Part shown: one piece after another, positions 1-6,896 of the stretch
Numbering within the stretch: the stretch's first letter is position 1
How the letters are laid out: the number at the start of each line of letters is the position of its first letter
Assembly (NCBI GenBank): GCA_905479265.1
Contig: CAJQLX010000026.1
Location: 1 to 58,042, forward strand
Direction of reading: 5' to 3'
Source: an uncultured Alphaproteobacteria bacterium
GTDB lineage: Bacteria > Pseudomonadota > Alphaproteobacteria > UBA7985
Length of the DNA stretch: 58,042 nucleotides
Notes under the pieces: generated by a model
The model's input: only the letters and a program-made list of their open reading frames with translations
Told to the model about the DNA's origin: nothing
The model's database searches: none
Position numbers and translations under genes: made by a program

Positions 1-1
1 T

Positions 2-136
2 GGTCTCGCCATCGGCTTCGATGAAGACCTCGAGCCGACCATCGGTGTGGATTACGACCTCGGCGGCCTGAACCTCTACGCCGGCTACGATGCTGACGAA
101 GAAGGTGGTTCCATCGGCGCGACACTGTCCTTCTAA
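2..136 (+). CDS. Porin, C-terminal fragment (cut by window start)
   Basis: The frame is open from the first bases of the window and encodes the last 44 residues of a protein. The residues alternate hydrophobic and polar positions with glycine and aromatic residues (GVDYDLGGLNLYAGYD) and the chain ends in phalanine-type fashion with a terminal phenylalanine (GATLSF). Alternating strands plus a terminal Phe are the signature of an outer-membrane beta-barrel recognised by the BAM complex. It fits a general diffusion porin of the alphaproteobacterial Porin_4 type. The substrate cannot be told from this piece. A good terminator follows about 95 nt downstream. Confidence 0.7.
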   Translation, partial: GLAIGFDEDLEPTIGVDYDLGGLNLYAGYDADEEGGSIGATLSF

Positions 137-230
137 GGACACACTGAATCCTGGGGGTTTGGGGCCATGCGTCACGGACCCCCACGATGCTAAAGCCCAC
201 TTTTGTGGTCTTTTCCAAAAAAGAAAACTT

Positions 231-263
231 AGCCTGCTCATGCACTTGAGCAGGCTTTTTTTA
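231..263 (+). terminator. Rho-independent terminator of the porin gene
   Basis: A perfect 10-bp stem, AGCCTGCTCA (231-240) with TGAGCAGGCT (247-256), closes a 6-nt loop and runs straight into a T tract. It ends the porin transcript. The rest of the gap from 137 to 455 shows no further gene; a promoter for the following operon must lie between about 265 and 455, but I could not pick out convincing boxes. Confidence 0.9.
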
Positions 264-455
264 TTCTGGGGCTTGGGCGCTCGCGGTGCCCACCTGTGAT
301 CGATTGCTTCACCGATTTGCGCTGTGCCACGGCGTTTCCTTGGGTCCATCGTCAAAGACCAACGCAGCCTGCGTCCCTGGCCAACGGTTGACCTGTCCCC
401 GTCTCGCCGTGCACCCTGCGTTCGCAAGATTTATACAGAATCGGAGGAGGCACGC

Positions 456-779
456 ATGAAGATCGATAAGGCTTATCACGACGTTGGCGGTGATGATTTT
501 GGCCCGGTTCCCATCGATGATGGATCGTATCAGCTGTGGGAACGGCGTGTTGATGCCATGATGCGGCTGCTGTCGTCTCCGGCGGTGGGTTTGATGCGCG
601 TCGATGAATTACGCCGCGGGATCGAAACACTCGGCGAAGCCACCTACAACGCCGAACCTTATTACGGAAAATGGGCGCGCTCGTTGGCCAAAATCATGAT
701 CGAAAAGGGCGTTTTGAGCCAAGCGGATCTGGATGCGAAGATCGCTGAATTGCGCGCTGAGCGCGGGCTGACCCCGTGA
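456..779 (+). CDS. Nitrile hydratase beta subunit, N-terminal half (ScnB-like)
   Basis: The 107-residue product matches the N-terminal domain of nitrile hydratase beta chains: an early MKIDKAYHDVGG segment, then FGPVPID and a helical region with NAEPYYGKWARSL, the family's 'Y-Y-x-x-W' patch. The start at 456 is set by a strong ribosome site (GGAGGAGG at 443-450). In ordinary nitrile hydratases this region is fused to the SH3-like half encoded by the next gene. Here the two are separate, as in thiocyanate hydrolase (ScnB/ScnA) and toyocamycin nitrile hydratase. It could alternatively be labelled a nitrile hydratase accessory protein, since those share this domain, but the missing N-half in the next gene makes a split beta subunit more likely. 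Confidence 0.8.
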   Translation: MKIDKAYHDVGGDDFGPVPIDDGSYQLWERRVDAMMRLLSSPAVGLMRVDELRRGIETLGEATYNAEPYYGKWARSLAKIMIEKGVLSQADLDAKIAELRAERGLTP

Positions 780-1075
780 TGCAGGCGATATTTGGCCCCG
801 GCGACCGAGTGCAGGTCATGGATTTAGAAGCCGAACAGGGCTTAACCGGGCACATGCGAGCGCCGGTCTATTGCCGGGGCAAAACCGGTGAGATTGAGCG
901 GTTTTGTGGGGCTTTTGGCAATCCCGAAACCTTAGCCTATGGCGGAGACGGCACGCCCGCCCAACCGCTATACCGCGTTCGATTCAAGCAAGCAGATGTC
1001 TGGCCCGGCTACGCCGGTGCGGCGAACGACTGCATCGAGATTGAAGTCTATCAACATTGGTTAAAGGCTGGCTAA
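776..1075 (+). CDS. Nitrile hydratase beta subunit, C-terminal SH3-like half (ScnA-like)
   Basis: The 99-residue product is the SH3-barrel half of a nitrile hydratase beta chain. It shows the family run GDRVQV, then GHMRAPVYCRGKTGEIER, then PQPLYRVRF-type residues (AQPLYRVRFKQADVW) and an acidic end. The gene starts with GTG at 776 or ATG at 779 and overlaps the previous stop by 1-4 nt, so translation of the two halves is coupled. Together with the flanking genes it forms the order N-half, C-half, alpha, which is the scnB-scnA-scnC order of thiocyanate hydrolase. The reaction is hydration of a nitrile to an amide, or hydrolysis of thiocyanate; sequence alone does not decide which. Confidence 0.82.
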   Translation: MMQAIFGPGDRVQVMDLEAEQGLTGHMRAPVYCRGKTGEIERFCGAFGNPETLAYGGDGTPAQPLYRVRFKQADVWPGYAGAANDCIEIEVYQHWLKAG

Positions 1076-1079
1076 ACCC

Positions 1080-1715
1080 ATGTCCCACGCGCATTCACAC
1101 GACCATCATCACGATCATGACCATGACCACGCGCCCATTGAGGCCGAGGATACGTCGTCCTCAGACACGGCTATTCTCGCCGATGCCTTGCGGATGGTGT
1201 TGATTGAGAAGGGGATTTTTACAGCCGCTGAGGTGCAAGACCAGCTGACATTGATGGAGGGGCGTTCAGACCGCAATGGCGCGGCCATGATCGCGCGCGC
1301 CTGGGTGGATGCCGACTATCGAGACGCGCTGCTCGCCGATGGCGCTGCGGCGGCTCAAGCGCTTGGGTACGATACCAAGGGCACGCCTCTGATTGTTCTG
1401 GAAAACACCGCCAAGGTTCACAACGTCGTGGTTTGTACGCTGTGTTCCTGCTACCCGGTCACGCTGCTTGGCCCGTCGCCGGAATGGTACAAGTCCAAGG
1501 CGTACCGTGGCCGTGTTGTGCGCGATCCGCGTTCGGTTCTGCGGGAGTTTGGGACAGAGATTGGCCCGGATCGCGAGGTGCGCGTCCATGATTCCACGGC
1601 CGACATGCGATACATGATTATGCCCAAGCGCCCGAAAGACAGCGCGGGGATGACAGAGGAAGCCTTGGCGGGGCTGATCACGCGCAACGGATTGATTGGC
1701 GTTGCTGAACTCTAG
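1080..1715 (+). CDS. Nitrile hydratase / thiocyanate hydrolase alpha-type catalytic subunit, cobalt form
   Basis: The 211-residue product carries the metal site V-C-T-L-C-S-C with cysteines at about residues 119, 122 and 124. Threonine after the first cysteine is the signature of cobalt rather than iron enzymes, and two of the cysteines are normally oxidised to sulfinate/sulfenate. Downstream residues (GPSPEWYKSKAYRGRVVRDP) are typical of the alpha chain. An unusual feature is the N-terminus: a stretch of about 20 residues very rich in histidine and aspartate (HSHDHHHDHDHDH), which could hold metal ions. No P14K/P47K-type activator gene lies next to it. It starts 4 nt after the previous gene and closes a three-gene operon. 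Confidence 0.9.
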   Translation: MSHAHSHDHHHDHDHDHAPIEAEDTSSSDTAILADALRMVLIEKGIFTAAEVQDQLTLMEGRSDRNGAAMIARAWVDADYRDALLADGAAAAQALGYDTKGTPLIVLENTAKVHNVVVCTLCSCYPVTLLGPSPEWYKSKAYRGRVVRDPRSVLREFGTEIGPDREVRVHDSTADMRYMIMPKRPKDSAGMTEEALAGLITRNGLIGVAEL

Positions 1716-1739
1716 ACCCGCAAGGGGCCGGAACAGGCG

Positions 1740-2399
1740 CTAATCCGGCAAGGCGTCCAAGGTTTGCAGCAGGCTGAGATTGACGTGTTGGCGCAAGGTA
1801 TCGGACGCCAACTGGGTATCGCGGGCCAGCGCGGCATCAAACAGGGTCCGGTGCTCGTCAAATGCTTCTTGGCCCCGGAACGTGACGACCAGCATCATGT
1901 ACCGCAGATATTTGTCGTAGAGCACGGCGTGGAGGGACAGCAGGTTCTTGTTATTACACGCTTGAATCAAGGCGAGATGAAACTCCCAGTCGTAGCGCTT
2001 CCACAATTCTTTGTCGGAATAGTCGCCCAAGACCATCCGGTCTTCCACCCGTCGCAGCTTATGGTGGGCGGCGACGAGATCCCCTTCCCAGTCGGCATCG
2101 CCAGACGTGATGGACTCTTCCAGCGCGAAGCATTCCAAGAGGATCCGCATGGTTGCGACTTCATTCAGGTCTTTCTTTGATATGGGCGTGACGAAGAAGC
2201 CGCGTTGCTCTTCAGCCGCAACAAATCCTTCAGAACTCAGGCGGTTAAGGGTCTCGCGCAAGGTGGAAAGGCTCGCCTCATACCCATCGCGCAGGGCATT
2301 GAGCTTGAGCTTTTTTCCAGGCTCCAGCACGCCGAAGATGATATCGTTCTTCAGTCGATGATACGTGGACGATCCGACCGTGTTGAGTTTACCAACCAT
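1740..2399 (-). CDS. GntR-family (FCD subfamily) transcriptional regulator
   Basis: A 219-residue regulator read toward the left. Residues 1-75 form the winged helix (SSTYHRLKNDIIFGVLEPG, then LSTLRETLNRLSSEGFV), and the remainder is the all-helical FCD ligand-binding domain (about 85-210), which usually binds an organic acid, sometimes with a metal held by Asp/His residues. I chose the start MVGKLNTVGSS at 2399, because it gives a normal FCD length and leaves an AT-rich palindrome upstream; the frame stays open to 2471. The gene is divergent from the TRAP transporter operon and most likely controls it in response to the imported compound or an intermediate. Confidence 0.85.
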   Translation of the reverse strand: MVGKLNTVGSSTYHRLKNDIIFGVLEPGKKLKLNALRDGYEASLSTLRETLNRLSSEGFVAAEEQRGFFVTPISKKDLNEVATMRILLECFALEESITSGDADWEGDLVAAHHKLRRVEDRMVLGDYSDKELWKRYDWEFHLALIQACNNKNLLSLHAVLYDKYLRYMMLVVTFRGQEAFDEHRTLFDAALARDTQLASDTLRQHVNLSLLQTLDALPD

Positions 2400-2439
2400 A
2401 GACCCTGTTTTCTTGCTCGGGCATAAAAACCTGTACTCT

Positions 2440-2459
2440 AAAATTTCATCAGATATTTT
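2440..2459. promoter_or_regulatory. Putative GntR operator between regulator and dctP
   Basis: An imperfect palindrome, AAAATTT (2440-2446) and ATATTTT (2453-2459), sits 40 nt before the regulator's start in the 193-nt divergent gap. A related palindrome occurs at 9534-9573 inside the enzyme block, so both may be sites for the same repressor. A possible promoter toward dctP is TTGCAT (2516-2521) with TAGTAA (2538-2543), spacing 16. These assignments rest on inspection only. Confidence 0.4.
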
Positions 2460-2592
2460 CGCAGCAAACACTATGCCTATAAATTCCCAAAATGTCAGAT
2501 GTTTTTAAAAAAATCTTGCATACTGCGAATTGAATGATAGTAATCACTTCGTCCGCGCATCCGCGTTTGGATAAATGTTTGGGAGGACAATT

Positions 2593-3600
2593 ATGTTTAA
2601 GATGACGCGTCGCGCTGCGATCGTTTCTCTGGCCGCGCTTAGCCTGACCGCTGGTGCCGCTACCCCGGCTTTCGCTCAAGATAAGCTGACTTTCACTCTG
2701 GCAACCTCTGGCTCCGACACGGACCAGCGTTCTGTTGCTATGGCGAACGTGTTTGCACCCATGGTTGCAGAGTTCGCTGACTACCGTCCGGGTTACAACG
2801 GTACGCTGTTCGCACAGGGCACCGAACTCGAAGCCATCAGCCGTGGTAACTTGACCATGTCGATCGCTTCCGCTCAGGAAATGGCTCAGTTCTTCCCTGA
2901 GTTCTCGATCTTCGCAACCGGCTACGTTCATCAGGACGCGGCGCACCAGGTTCGCGTCTTTAACGATCCGCTGATGGATGCGTTCAAGGCGACCGCTGAA
3001 GAAGAGCTCGGCGTTAAGCTGCTTTCCGTGATGTACCTTGGTCGTCGTCACGTAAACCTGCGCCAGACCCGTGATGAGTTGAACGTTCAGACACCAGCGG
3101 ACCTTGCTGGCGTGAACCTGCGTATGCCGGGCACCGATTCTTGGCAGTTCCTCGGTAAGGCTCTTGGCGCTGCGCCAACACCTATGGCCTTCACCGAAGT
3201 TTACACCGCGCTGTCTACTGGCGCTGTTGACGGCCAGGACAACCCACTGCCAACCGTTGTGGATGCTAAGTTCTACGAAGTGACCAACCAGATTGCTCTG
3301 ACCTCTCACCTTGTTGACCTGAACTACATCGCGTTCTCCAAGGAAACTTGGGACAGCCTGACATCAGACCAGCAGCTGACTGTTCAGCGTGCCGCTGATG
3401 CAGCGGCGGCTTACGGTCGTTTGAAGCAGCTGGACAAGGAAAACAGTCTTGCTGACTTCATCCGCAGCAATGGCGTTGAAATCTACACACCTGATCTCGA
3501 AGCGTTCCGTACGCACGTGCAGGCGCAGTACGTTGGTAGCGAAGTTGCTGCCACGTGGCCTGAGGGTGTACTGGAAAAGATCAACGCACTCGGCAACTAA
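2593..3600 (+). CDS. dctP: TRAP transporter periplasmic binding protein (DctP)
   Basis: The 335-residue protein begins with a Sec signal peptide (TRRAAIVSLAALSLTAG, cleavage near AFAQD) and has the DctP/SBP_bac_7 fold. The run NLRMPGTDSW at about residue 175 holds the conserved arginine that binds the carboxylate of the ligand in this family, and ALSTGAVDGQDNP is the second family hallmark. The start at 2593 is supported by GGGAGGA at 2580-2586. Codon use is more biased than in neighbouring genes (many GCT, GTT, CTG), as expected for an abundantly made binding protein. It delivers an organic acid to the DctQ/DctM permease encoded next. The ligand is unknown, though the linked enzymes suggest a hydroxy- or cyclic acid. 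Confidence 0.93.
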   Translation: MFKMTRRAAIVSLAALSLTAGAATPAFAQDKLTFTLATSGSDTDQRSVAMANVFAPMVAEFADYRPGYNGTLFAQGTELEAISRGNLTMSIASAQEMAQFFPEFSIFATGYVHQDAAHQVRVFNDPLMDAFKATAEEELGVKLLSVMYLGRRHVNLRQTRDELNVQTPADLAGVNLRMPGTDSWQFLGKALGAAPTPMAFTEVYTALSTGAVDGQDNPLPTVVDAKFYEVTNQIALTSHLVDLNYIAFSKETWDSLTSDQQLTVQRAADAAAAYGRLKQLDKENSLADFIRSNGVEIYTPDLEAFRTHVQAQYVGSEVAATWPEGVLEKINALGN

Positions 3601-3630
3601 GACGAGTCTGACAACCACGGGAGCGTTCTG

Positions 3631-4362
3631 ATGACAGATACTGTAAAAGCACTCGCCCGTGGTGCTGCAATGATCGCCGCCAGCTTGCTGGCGGCGGTTT
3701 TTCTTACCTATCTCATGCAGCAGTATTCGATCCGCATCCTCGATGAGCGGTTCAAGTGGTCGAACGAGATTGTTGGCATCATCTTCGTCTGTCTGCTGTT
3801 TTTCTGGGGGCCGTTGCTGATCCGCAAATGGCTGTCTCACGGCGCAGAGTTCATTGCCGCCGGCTTGCTGGCCGCTGTCTTTGTGGTCTTTCTGCTCCAG
3901 ATTTTTTCCCGCTATGTCCTGAAAATGCCGTTTGGCTGGACGCTGGAGCTTTGCCTGATTTTGTGGGTCTGGCTCGTGTTCTTTGGCTGCGCCTTTGTGG
4001 TGCGCCAGCGGGATCAAGTGACCTTTGATGTGCTTTACTTCGCTTTGCCAAAGCCTGTTCGCATGGTCTTTGGCATCCTGACCTGTGTTTGCATCGTTGC
4101 AGCCTTTGTCTGGGCGCTTGTGCCGACATGGGATTACGTGGACTGGATGAAAATGCGCAAGACCGCCACCGTGAGAAATCCGCTGGACGGCGCAAAGATT
4201 CCGCTGCGGACGATCTTCATGGTGTTCATGATCTTCATGATTGCCGTCATCGCGCGCTTCATTCAGCGCACGATCGAAATTGTTCGCGCCGGCCCGGATG
4301 TGGATCTGGTGGAACTTGAAACCGCCGAAATGATCGCAGAAGAAGAGGCGCGCCAGTCATGA
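3631..4362 (+). CDS. dctQ: TRAP transporter small permease (DctQ) with internal duplication
   Basis: This small membrane subunit links the binding protein to DctM. At 243 residues it is clearly longer than the usual 160-180. The extra length is an N-terminal repeat: residues 11-66 align without gaps to residues 71-126 at an offset of exactly 60, with about 23 identities in the first 50 positions (for example IAASLLAAVF against IAAGLLAAVF, and F-x-W-x-x-E in both). Each copy holds two membrane helices, so the protein has about six helices instead of four. The second copy is the one that continues into the normal DctQ domain. The gene overlaps dctM by 4 nt. Confidence 0.88.
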   Translation: MTDTVKALARGAAMIAASLLAAVFLTYLMQQYSIRILDERFKWSNEIVGIIFVCLLFFWGPLLIRKWLSHGAEFIAAGLLAAVFVVFLLQIFSRYVLKMPFGWTLELCLILWVWLVFFGCAFVVRQRDQVTFDVLYFALPKPVRMVFGILTCVCIVAAFVWALVPTWDYVDWMKMRKTATVRNPLDGAKIPLRTIFMVFMIFMIAVIARFIQRTIEIVRAGPDVDLVELETAEMIAEEEARQS

Positions 4363-5654
4363 GCCTCGAACTCATTCTCTTCCTGATCGCGCTTTTCGGT
4401 CTTGCAGCGATTGGCACCCCCATTGGCTACACCATTCTGATTGCGTCTCTGGTTTATCTCGGCACGGCTGGGTTGGACTTGGCGCTGGCGGGTGAAAAGA
4501 TCCTGCAGGGGTTGTTCAACAGCTTCATCCTGCTCAGCGTTCCGCTGTTCATCGTTGCGGCAAACATCATGAATGCGGGCAGTATATCGGACAGACTGCT
4601 CAATTTCTGTATTGCCATGGTTGGTCGCTTTCGGGGTGGCTTAGGGCATGTGAATGTCTTGGCCTCGCTGATCTTCTCCGGCATGTCCGGCTCAGCGGTC
4701 GCGGATGCGGCGGGTATCGGTAAAATCATCATTGGCATGATGACCAAAGAAGGGCGCTTCTCCCGAGGCTATGCGGCTGCGATTACCGCAGCGTCTGCAA
4801 CGATTGGTCCGATTATCCCGCCGTCCATCCCGATGGTGCTTTACGCGCTGGTGTCCAACACATCGATTGGTGCGCTGTTCCTGGCTGGGATTGTGCCTGG
4901 ATTGATCATGGGCGGGGTTCTGATGGTGATGAACGCCATCATCGCCACGCGCCGGGGTTTCACGATGGAAGATCCGGTGCCGCTGCGTAAGCTGCCAAAA
5001 ACCACGGCACAGGCGTTCCCGGCATTGTTGATGCCTGTGATTTTGCTCTACGGCATCTATGGCGGCGTGACCACACCGACCGAAGCGGCCGCGGTTGCCG
5101 CATTCTATGCGCTGGTGTTGGCGGGTGTCTTCTACCGCGCGCTGTCGCTGAAAAAACTTTACAGCGTGCTGGTTGAAAGCGCGCGATCCTCGGCCGCGGT
5201 GGGCGTGGTGATCGGCGGTGCGCTGATCCTCAACTATATCGTTCTGACCGAGAATATCCCTGCGATTATGTCGGGTTTCCTGACGGATTTGGACGTTCAT
5301 CCGCTGGTGTTCCTGTTCGGTATTAACGTGTTGGTTCTGTTGCTGGGTTGCGTGCTGGATGCAACCACAATCATTCTGGTGATTGTCCCCCTGTTCATCC
5401 CGGCTGCGCGGGCGTTGGGTATTGATTTGGTCCACTTTGGGGTTCTGGTGGTGGTCAATTCAATGATCGGACTGATCACGCCGCCTTACGGCATATTGCT
5501 GTTTGTTATCAACGCTGTCACCGGCATTCCCCTGCGGGAAATCATCGTGGAAATCTGGGGCTTTCTCGCTGTCCTCGTGCTCGCGCTGATCATTATGATT
5601 CTCAGCCCCGGCCTTGTGCTGTGGTTGCCCAGACTGTTTGGCTACGCCGGCTAG
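4359..5654 (+). CDS. dctM: TRAP transporter large permease (DctM)
   Basis: The 431-residue, very hydrophobic protein has the DctM layout of about 12 membrane helices. Recognisable family stretches are GTPIGYTIL near the N-terminus, FSGMSGSAVADAAGIG at about residue 110, the TIGPIIPPSIPMVLY segment and TPTEAAAVAAFYAL, and LITPPYG near the C-terminus. It is the ion-coupled transport channel (usually sodium) of the DctPQM system. The start overlaps the dctQ stop by 4 nt (ATGA), so the two are translated together. After its stop come 123 nt with two RNA hairpins before the first enzyme gene. Confidence 0.95.
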   Translation: MSLELILFLIALFGLAAIGTPIGYTILIASLVYLGTAGLDLALAGEKILQGLFNSFILLSVPLFIVAANIMNAGSISDRLLNFCIAMVGRFRGGLGHVNVLASLIFSGMSGSAVADAAGIGKIIIGMMTKEGRFSRGYAAAITAASATIGPIIPPSIPMVLYALVSNTSIGALFLAGIVPGLIMGGVLMVMNAIIATRRGFTMEDPVPLRKLPKTTAQAFPALLMPVILLYGIYGGVTTPTEAAAVAAFYALVLAGVFYRALSLKKLYSVLVESARSSAAVGVVIGGALILNYIVLTENIPAIMSGFLTDLDVHPLVFLFGINVLVLLLGCVLDATTIILVIVPLFIPAARALGIDLVHFGVLVVVNSMIGLITPPYGILLFVINAVTGIPLREIIVEIWGFLAVLVLALIIMILSPGLVLWLPRLFGYAG

Positions 5655-5710
5655 CCCGTGCGGTGGGAAGGCTGCTTCCCCATCTTTTCACGGCCCGGTT
5701 GGGTCAAAAC

Positions 5711-5762
5711 GAGCAGGTCTCATGTCTGAGAACCTGCGGAACACCCGACACGGACGTCGGGT
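5711..5762 (+). other. Two tandem RNA hairpins between dctM and the oxidoreductase gene
   Basis: The first hairpin pairs GCAGGT-CTCA (5713-5722) with TGAG-A-ACCTGC (5727-5737, one bulged A). The second pairs ACCCGAC (5743-5749) with GTCGGGT (5756-5762). Neither is followed by a T run, so they do not look like terminators. They could protect or process the mRNA and lower expression of the enzymes relative to the transporter. Confidence 0.45.
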
Positions 5763-5777
5763 CGGGAGTGACGGTTT

Positions 5778-6875
5778 ATGACGAAGACTTCGCGGCTGGG
5801 TCTTTTGGGTTTTGGCCTGGTCGGACGACGCCACGTTGAAGCGGCTCAAGGGCTGGATACGGTGACCTTTACCACGGTCGTGGAAACCGACCCCGCGGGG
5901 CGTGCTGCGGCGCAGGCCGCTGGCTTACAGTGCGTCGATACGCTGGAAGCGCTGCTCGAAGATCACCCCGTTGACGGCATCGTCATTGCCACGCCAACCC
6001 TGCTGCATATCGAGCAAGCCCGCGCTTGTGTCGAGGCGGGGTGCCCTGTGCTCGTGGAAAAGCCAATCGGCGTCACCTCCCGCGAGGCTGAGGCGACGGT
6101 GGCGCTGGCTGAGGCCAAGGGCGTTCCCGTGCTCGTCGGCCATCACCGGCGGCACAATTCGATCGTGCGCGAGGCCAAGGCGATTCTGGAACACGGCGGC
6201 GTCGGCGACATTCGCTCGATCTCGGCGCAATGCCTGTTTTACAAGCCCGATTCCTACTTCGACATTGCCCCGTGGCGTAAGAAATTTGGCGCTGGCCCGA
6301 TTTCGGTGAACCTGATTCACGATGTCGATTTGCTCCGGCATTTTTGTGGAGAAATCGAGTCCGTTCAGGCGATGTCGGTGCCCTCTCGTCGCGGCTATGA
6401 CAACGAAGAACTCGCCTCAGCACTGTTGCGCTTCACCTCCGGCGCGTTGGCGACGGTTACCGTCTCGGACAGCGTGGTGTCGCCGTGGAGCTGGGAGTTT
6501 ACGGCCGAAGAAAACCCCGTCTACCACCCAACCGGCCAGAGCTGTTACGCCATATCGGGCAGCGAAGGGGCTTTGTCTGTCCCTGATTTGCGCCTGTGGC
6601 GGCACCAAGGCCAGCCCGACTGGTGGAACCCGTTAACCGCAGAGCAACGCGCCCACGATGGATCCGATTCGCTGGTCAATCAGCTTGGGCACTTTCACCT
6701 CGTGCTGCAGGGCCAAGAAGCGCCGCTGGTCGGCGGACGCGAAGGGCTGCAGTCGTTGCGGGTGATTGAAGCCATCCAAGAAGCGGCAGACACCGGCGCG
6801 CGGATTGCCGTTGATATTGGTATCGACAGCAGCCGCAAAACGGCGGTCATCAGCAACAACAAAACGGCAGCCTAG
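5778..6875 (+). CDS. Gfo/Idh/MocA-family NAD(P)-dependent dehydrogenase
   Basis: The 365-residue protein opens with a Rossmann fold (LGLLGFGLVGRRHVEA, residues 7-22), followed by the family's V-E-K-P-I-G motif at about residue 94 and the catalytic-site histidine in NLIHDVDLLRHF near residue 180. Members oxidise or reduce a secondary alcohol on sugars, inositols or other polyhydroxylated rings. The ATG at 5778 follows a GGGAG ribosome site. It is the first enzyme gene after the TRAP operon and lies 21 nt before the fused TIM-barrel/HPPD-like gene. It most likely performs the first oxidation of the imported compound. The substrate cannot be read from the sequence. Confidence 0.9.
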   Translation: MTKTSRLGLLGFGLVGRRHVEAAQGLDTVTFTTVVETDPAGRAAAQAAGLQCVDTLEALLEDHPVDGIVIATPTLLHIEQARACVEAGCPVLVEKPIGVTSREAEATVALAEAKGVPVLVGHHRRHNSIVREAKAILEHGGVGDIRSISAQCLFYKPDSYFDIAPWRKKFGAGPISVNLIHDVDLLRHFCGEIESVQAMSVPSRRGYDNEELASALLRFTSGALATVTVSDSVVSPWSWEFTAEENPVYHPTGQSCYAISGSEGALSVPDLRLWRHQGQPDWWNPLTAEQRAHDGSDSLVNQLGHFHLVLQGQEAPLVGGREGLQSLRVIEAIQEAADTGARIAVDIGIDSSRKTAVISNNKTAA

Positions 6876-6896
6876 CGCCAACAGGGACACGAACTT

